Below, in pieces: positions 32,514 through 36,991 of a DNA stretch of 36,991 bases. How positions within the stretch are numbered: the first letter of the stretch is position 1; each line of letters opens with the position of its first letter. The notes under the pieces were generated by a model, which was not told the DNA's origin, did not search any database, and worked only from the letters and a program-made list of their open reading frames with translations. This DNA is from Pedosphaera sp. (GTDB lineage: Bacteria > Verrucomicrobiota > Verrucomicrobiia > Limisphaerales > Pedosphaeraceae), in contig JAQGPC010000061.1 of assembly GCA_028293285.1 (NCBI GenBank), positions 1 to 36,991 of the forward strand. Direction: 5' to 3'. The translations under genes and the position numbers were made by a program.

Positions 32514-32572
32514 GGCTCGCAACACACAACCAGGAAGGTGTTCCAGCTTCATTTTCATTGGCAATATGGGTG

Positions 32573-33118
32573 CTATGGTTGGGGAGGCGAGTCCACTTTT
32601 TCCAGCATGTCAGGGTTTACATCCCAGTTGGTATTGGTGGTTGGGCCTGTGGACGCAAACCGAATATTCGCCAAAAAATCGCGAGTCACAGAGACAGCCT
32701 TTGGAGCCTTTGTTCCGTCCTCAACAACTGCTTCCACCCAAAGACTGCCCGCCGCCCCTTGATCTTCCATCAGCCGTGTGATGCGCAAGCGAGTGCCCGG
32801 GGGCAACACAGTAATTACTTGGAGATTGGGTACTATACGGTAATTAGGGTCTGTCGGATCGAAACCCTTAGGTGGCAATAGTAAGAGCGCGTGAGCACCC
32901 GTATAAATTTTAAAATCTGCGATGGCCGTTCTGGTCTTGGTTTTCCAGACGGTATTTGTAAACGGAGAAAAATTGTAATAGGGCTCTGCCGTGACATCTT
33001 TGTCCGGGCTGGGGCTAAACAGTTTCTTCCTTACCAGAGACTCCGGAGAATCCCCGCAACCTGAAAACCCGAGCGCAGCTAAACTTATCATAGCAAACAA
33101 TAGAATATATCTTTTCAT
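32573..33118 (-). CDS. Predicted lipoprotein
   Basis: A 181-residue exported protein. The signal MKRYILLFAMISLAALGFSG ends in a lipobox (GFSGC) with acylated Cys21. The mature protein has AEPYYNFSPFTNTVWKTKTR and a C-terminal half that looks like a small beta barrel (ALLLLPPKGFDPTDPNYRIV, VLPPGTRLRITRLMEDQGAA), resembling an SH3-like fold. No function is known. The start codon lies 7 nt from the edge motif at 33125-33149, so the motif itself must provide the leader; it contains AAGGA on the coding strand, though about 20 nt from the ATG. The module lies between element F and this edge. Confidence 0.75.
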   Translation of the reverse strand: MKRYILLFAMISLAALGFSGCGDSPESLVRKKLFSPSPDKDVTAEPYYNFSPFTNTVWKTKTRTAIADFKIYTGAHALLLLPPKGFDPTDPNYRIVPNLQVITVLPPGTRLRITRLMEDQGAAGSLWVEAVVEDGTKAPKAVSVTRDFLANIRFASTGPTTNTNWDVNPDMLEKVDSPPQP

Positions 33119-33124
33119 TGTCTT

Positions 33125-33149
33125 ATAAAGAGGTCCTTAGTATTGACAC
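33125..33149 (+). repeat. Edge motif beside the full repeat-protein gene
   Basis: TAAAGAGGTCCTTAG followed by TATTGACAC, the same edge as at 31195 and 32408 with a 4-base shortening. It lies between the lipoprotein start and the 3' end of the large repeat protein gene. The duplicate of that gene end at 30415 carries a matching edge. Confidence 0.7.
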
Positions 33150-33187
33150 TAGTTTTTCTTTTCGTATTACATCGGTGGCGTGCGGAT

Positions 33188-34804
33188 TCACTCCCCCAGC
33201 AACCGCGCCTTAGTCTCCGTCGGTAAATTCACATTTGCCAACCAAGTGCGCGCCGCAGTGGGATCGGTTTTCAACCACACTTCCGCCACCGTGCGAAGAT
33301 GTTCCGCGCGCGCCGTGCCTTCCGGTTCGGCCAATACCCAACGGGCGGCCTCTTCCGGCTTGTTGTCTGCCCAACGATCAATGACCTGCTGCATGGCCAA
33401 TTCGCGGGCATCTGTAGTGGGAAGCGTCTGCGCCCAATTGAGCGCGCCGGTGACATCATTTTGCGCGAACGCCGGAGCCACCGCTTTGATGGCGCTGGCT
33501 TGATCCGTTTCCGGCAACGCCTTTACAAAACCTGCGGCAGCGCGCGCATCGTCCAACACCCAATAGGAAAGGGCACTCTTGATGGCTTCAGCGCGGGCGG
33601 GACTGTCCGTAGCCAAAGTCCCCGCCCATTCCGCCGCCGTCGCCGGATGTTCCCGCGCCCAACCGGACGCAACGCTCACCAGCGCGGCGTTGCGAGCTGA
33701 ATCACCTTCCAAATTCTGCGCCCAACGGATCGCAGCCTGCGGATCAGTCGCAGCCAAATTTTGCGCCAGATGTCCGGCAGCGGCATCCTGATCAACTCCC
33801 TTCGGCATTTGCGCCACGTATTGCGCAGCATCCGTAGGACTCTTCCGGCTCCACAGATCGAGCACATTATTCAAAGCCAACTTTTGCAATTCACCTTCGG
33901 GCAAAGTCTTGATCCACGAAAGCGCCGTCTCCGGTTGCTGCGCAGCCAGCGCCCGAGCCACGTCCAGCGCCGCATGAGTCTGCGCCGTGCCTGCCGACAT
34001 CCGGCTAACCACCTCACTGGCCGCCTGCGGATCATCCACCGCCAACTTTTTCAATCCCAGCGTAAGAATCCGATCCAACGCCTCGCCACTGAGAAATTGT
34101 TGGGCCAAATCAATCGAACGCTGCGGGTCTTGCTTCGCCAAAATATTGAGCGCCGTTTCCAATCCGATGGCTCGGTCCTGAGCATCGCCAAGATGTTCCG
34201 CCCACGCCAGGGCCGCCCCCATGTCACTATCCGCCCAACTCGTAGCAAGGGCACGCAACGCATTCTGACGACTCTCGCCCGCCGGAACCAACTCCAGATA
34301 ATTCACAGCACTCGTCACATCCTGACGCGCGATTTGGTCGAACAACGCGCTGTAAATCATTTGCTGTTCCCGCGTCGTCGCCATGTCACTCGCAAGCGTC
34401 AAGGCACGTTTAGGATCGCTCTTACCCAACCCCTGCAAAACAATGAAAAGCCCCTCGGTATATTCCGCTCCTTGCGGCATTTTCCGCACATAAGCCAGCG
34501 CACCTTCAGGATTCTGTTCAAACCAAAGCGTCAGCAGACTCCCAAAATTCTCCGCACGCTTGCGCGGGTCAGTTTCCCGCAGAGCTTGATCGAGCGCCGC
34601 ACTCATATCCACGCCAGACATCGTGGTGCCCGCGGGAGCGTTAGTCGAGCTTGTCGAAACCAGCGGAGGAACGGTGGAAGTCTGCGCGCTCGGACCTGAA
34701 TTGTTCGCAGAAAAATTACGACGCCAGCCAAACCATGCTGCTGTAATGACCGCCAGCAACGTGACGACTACGAAAATTTTTCGACGTTGAGCAGAGAGGT
34801 TCAT
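33188..34804 (-). CDS. Membrane-anchored protein of WA-DP-A helical repeats
   Basis: A 538-residue protein. ATG 34804 is chosen over an in-frame TTG at 34813. A basic start and one hydrophobic helix (KIFVVVTLLAVITAAWFGW) anchor it, followed by a Ser/Thr/Asn linker. From about residue 75 to the end are some twelve to fourteen helical repeats of 30-40 residues with the pattern A-x-W-A...DP-x-A-A-x-x-W (e.g. NLAATDPQAAIRWAQNLEGD), forming a HEAT/TPR-like solenoid. I have seen such families of repeat proteins in Verrucomicrobia, with no known function; a periplasmic scaffold is likely. Its last ~90 residues are duplicated at 30415-30732. Confidence 0.85.
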   Translation of the reverse strand: MNLSAQRRKIFVVVTLLAVITAAWFGWRRNFSANNSGPSAQTSTVPPLVSTSSTNAPAGTTMSGVDMSAALDQALRETDPRKRAENFGSLLTLWFEQNPEGALAYVRKMPQGAEYTEGLFIVLQGLGKSDPKRALTLASDMATTREQQMIYSALFDQIARQDVTSAVNYLELVPAGESRQNALRALATSWADSDMGAALAWAEHLGDAQDRAIGLETALNILAKQDPQRSIDLAQQFLSGEALDRILTLGLKKLAVDDPQAASEVVSRMSAGTAQTHAALDVARALAAQQPETALSWIKTLPEGELQKLALNNVLDLWSRKSPTDAAQYVAQMPKGVDQDAAAGHLAQNLAATDPQAAIRWAQNLEGDSARNAALVSVASGWAREHPATAAEWAGTLATDSPARAEAIKSALSYWVLDDARAAAGFVKALPETDQASAIKAVAPAFAQNDVTGALNWAQTLPTTDARELAMQQVIDRWADNKPEEAARWVLAEPEGTARAEHLRTVAEVWLKTDPTAARTWLANVNLPTETKARLLGE

Positions 34805-34879
34805 GTCGGCCAATTACCTGCAAGGAAAGATCCGGGCCACGCGATAAGCGCAGCCCGGATTGATATTTCGAACCGCAAC

Positions 34880-36253
34880 TTAATTGCGCGGATTAACCGT
34901 GCCCGCACTGAAGTCGGAACTATTATTGTTGGTATCGGTCGCTCCCGCACCAGCGCGCAGGTCGGAAGCGGTGGCCGAGATCGTGGGCGCCGCTCCGGAA
35001 CCTTCAAAGGCATCCGCCGCACCGTAACCCACGAAGTCCACGACTGCGCTGGAGCCAACCGGATTACCAACGGTGAGGGCCGTCTGCGTTTTGGTGAGAG
35101 CCACCTTGCCACTGCCAGCCGCCATGCTGATCGTGCCAGTCGCCTCGGGAGTGGGCAGGTTCAAAGTCCCGCCGGTGCCCGCAGCCTCCTGCACGAGGTA
35201 ATAATGACCAGGCAGGATCGAGCCAGTCAGAGGAGTAACTTGCCACGAGGTGCCCGTCGAACTGGCATATTGCACAGCGTAGGTGCTCAGATTGACGGTA
35301 GTGCTGCCGGCATTATAAAGTTCAATGAAGTCATTCTTATAACTGGCTCCGCTGTTGCCACCACCACCGTAAACCTGGCTGATGACCACCGAACCCGTCG
35401 GCGGCGGCGGAGTGGTCTGGCCATCCACTTTGGCGCGCAGCACGGTAGCAACGCTCGATGGCAAGGTCGTAAAGAAGGTGAAACCGGTGTCCGCTTGAAT
35501 CTGATTGGCCGACGTAATGTAATTTGTCCAGGGCGTGCTGCGAATGCCCGCTATGTTCGGAATTTTAAGGGCAATCACACGGGTGGACGTGGTAATCCGG
35601 CTCAAAGCGCTGCCGCTCCCGGAAGGCACCACGACGGCGATTTTCCACGTGTATCCGGGAATGGAAACCTTGCCACTCGGTTGGATGCGTGAACCATTAA
35701 AACTGCTCGGCCCGCAAGTCAGCAGCAATTCATTGCCCGATTGCGCCAGCGTCTGGCAATAGCTTTCAAAGTTTTGCCAGACGCCCTGATTGTTATCCGG
35801 TGTCTGCGGGATGATGTTGGACATATAGAACACCAGATCGTTATCAGTCGTGTTATCGGTGCGATCGTACGAAGGGCACATGTGGCCACGATCAAAACCG
35901 GAATTGGTGTAATCGCCGGTCTTTACTTCGTAGAAGCCGGCCGGAAGGGTCGTATCGGTGAAGAACGTGGTGGAGCGTCCGCTCGTGCCGATGTCGCTCG
36001 AGGTCAAGTCCCAGCTAGTCCAATTGGGCTCGCCGAAACTGTCGCTGAAATCGATGGACTCGACCGTGCGTTGAATCAGGTAATGACTATGGTTGTTGGG
36101 ATCAACAGTGGCGCCACTGGCGTTTCCCAATTGCATTTGCAGCGAGGTGCCGATGGCGGCACCCGCTTGCGGGATGGTGGAGAACAGCGCTGATGCGCTG
36201 ATAACGAAGGGAAGCAACTTACGGGTAGGGAACTTCTGAGTAGTGGATTTCAT
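34880..36253 (-). CDS. Secreted DNA/RNA non-specific endonuclease fused to a lamin-tail domain
   Basis: A 457-residue protein from ATG 36253 (a TTG lies 18 nt upstream). A signal peptide (LLPFVISASALFSTIPQAGA) leads to a NUC1-type beta-beta-alpha-metal nuclease. Its catalytic DRGH is in GFDRGHMCPSYDRT, and the downstream metal-binding Asn and Glu are in NNQGVWQNFE. The typical NYI-like tail is NYITSANQIQADTG. After a proline linker (TTPPPPTG) comes a lamin-tail domain (VVISQVYGGGGNSGASYKND, then FIELYNAGSTTVNLS and YLVQEAAGTGG), an immunoglobulin-like fold often attached to secreted nucleases. It should degrade extracellular nucleic acid for nutrient or phosphate gain. No terminator is seen. 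Confidence 0.93.
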   Translation of the reverse strand: MKSTTQKFPTRKLLPFVISASALFSTIPQAGAAIGTSLQMQLGNASGATVDPNNHSHYLIQRTVESIDFSDSFGEPNWTSWDLTSSDIGTSGRSTTFFTDTTLPAGFYEVKTGDYTNSGFDRGHMCPSYDRTDNTTDNDLVFYMSNIIPQTPDNNQGVWQNFESYCQTLAQSGNELLLTCGPSSFNGSRIQPSGKVSIPGYTWKIAVVVPSGSGSALSRITTSTRVIALKIPNIAGIRSTPWTNYITSANQIQADTGFTFFTTLPSSVATVLRAKVDGQTTPPPPTGSVVISQVYGGGGNSGASYKNDFIELYNAGSTTVNLSTYAVQYASSTGTSWQVTPLTGSILPGHYYLVQEAAGTGGTLNLPTPEATGTISMAAGSGKVALTKTQTALTVGNPVGSSAVVDFVGYGAADAFEGSGAAPTISATASDLRAGAGATDTNNNSSDFSAGTVNPRN

Positions 36254-36991
36254 GGAGGGATTACGTTGCAATACGGTTACTGACGTTTGTTATAGTTGTT
36301 ACAAACCGACACCGATACGAACGGAATGATTTCTTATGCTTCGAAACCAATCCTTGCAAGATATTAATTGTCACAACGTGGTTACATTTCTGTAATCCAT
36401 TTTTGGAAAATGATGGAGAATTCCGGGAGCGGTGCAGGCAACTCTGGCCGGGACGGATTACTTGCCTTCCATCGGCCTGGATCGAATGATCATAACCATG
36501 GGATGGAGCTGTCCGATTTTACTGCCGCCCATTTTTTAGTTTCCTGGATATACCTGTTGGCAAAGGGGCTTTAACTGCATGGATGACCGCTTGCGCATGA
36601 TTGGTAGTGGCTCAATTTGAAATTGTTTATTTTCGTCGCAGGCTGAAGAGGTACGGCGGCGCCTTTGAGAAGGTAGGACAGGCATCCTGCCTGTCTCAGA
36701 ACGTAACCAGAGCTGATACGCAACACTTATCCGGTTTACACCTCAGCGCTCCGGGTTCCTCCCAGACAGGCGGGACGCCTGTCCTACTTCCCGTCTCCCA
36801 TCCACTCGCAGTTTTCGAACTGACCCACTACCGCATGTTTGAAGTCACCAATTGGTCCCACATCGCTCATTCGACGAAATTCAACTGGTGAACGAGCAGC
36901 CGCAGCGTTCGACACGACAATACGGCTACGCTGCCCCGGCGCTGCCGCCTGAAGCCCCTCCGGCTACGGCCCTGCTCGCTTGCACCCGCGT
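36254..36991. other. 740-bp gene-free end with inverted dispersed repeats
   Basis: Two short frames occur but look spurious. Between about 36671 and 36790 the unit GTAGGACAGGC...GCCTGTCTCAG appears once forward (36674-36700) and once inverted (36762-36787), each being itself a hairpin. The same unit stands near 27033. No gene or RNA is recognised in the rest. Confidence 0.6.
36671..36790. repeat. Pair of inverted ACAGGC hairpin repeats
   Basis: AGGACAGGCATCCTGCCTGT and, inverted about 65 bp on, ACAGGCGGGACGCCTGTCCT. Each arm forms its own hairpin and the two can also pair with each other. This is the same dispersed family as the copy near 27033. Confidence 0.7.

Noticed and set aside
27505..33149. 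CRISPR array or classical integron
   Set aside because: The repeats are few, 25-194 bp, inverted and irregularly spaced by whole genes. No cas genes, no IntI-type tyrosine integrase and no attC consensus are seen.
36601..36891. 96-residue frame at the end of the window
   Set aside because: It is translated from the inverted ACAGGC repeats with no protein-like conservation.

Overview
The window looks like chromosome from a soil- or freshwater-type Verrucomicrobiota, probably Pedosphaera/Limisphaerales-like. This is inference, not a database match. It rests on a GreA protein with a giant N-terminal extension, a DUF5069 protein, tandem exported proteins of a type I associate with that group, WA-DP-A repeat proteins, weak Shine-Dalgarno use, and intergenic space full of dispersed palindromic repeats.

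Region 1 (1-17.4 kb) is ordinary chromosome. It holds a tandem pair of membrane-anchored paralogues, a DUF5069 protein, the extended GreA-like factor, rsmB, fabI, an MFS transporter with a NUDIX hydrolase, an FmdB-type zinc ribbon, a HupE/UreJ-2 protein, an M50 protease, a YihY/BrkB membrane protein, alanine dehydrogenase, a J-domain protein and the 3' part of comM (yifB).

Region 2 (about 17.44-25.32 kb) is a 7.9-kb integrative element that has split comM. The comM C-terminal part ends at 17.44 kb and the missing first 34 codons lie at 25.32-25.41 kb. Together they rebuild a protein of about 508 residues. The break points carry an imperfect 12-bp direct repeat, and the element ends rebuild a palindromic attP. 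The element encodes a large serine integrase next to its left end, a second small serine recombinase, several tiny genes, an XRE repressor facing a split zinc-ribbon membrane protein, and a two-gene unit. In that unit a SEFIR-domain protein (an immune-signalling fold) is followed 2 nt later by an unrecognised 318-residue protein. This unit is the best candidate for a new defence system here.

Region 3 (25.5-33.2 kb) is repeat-rich accessory DNA. A phage Gp27-like protein has a C-terminal half built from in-frame dispersed repeats. After it come short gene modules separated by copies of an inverted repeat whose outer edge reads TAAAGGGG and inner edge reads GTATTGACAC. The modules are a lipoprotein, an overlapping HEPN-like plus DUF4238-like pair, a duplicated gene end with a 98-residue protein, an unknown 243-residue protein, and a second lipoprotein. 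Two complete copies of the repeat (about 106-110 bp) are practically identical, which suggests recent mobility.

Region 4 (33.2-37 kb) holds a large repeat protein and a secreted DNA/RNA non-specific endonuclease fused to a lamin-tail domain, then about 740 bp of non-coding, repeat-bearing sequence.
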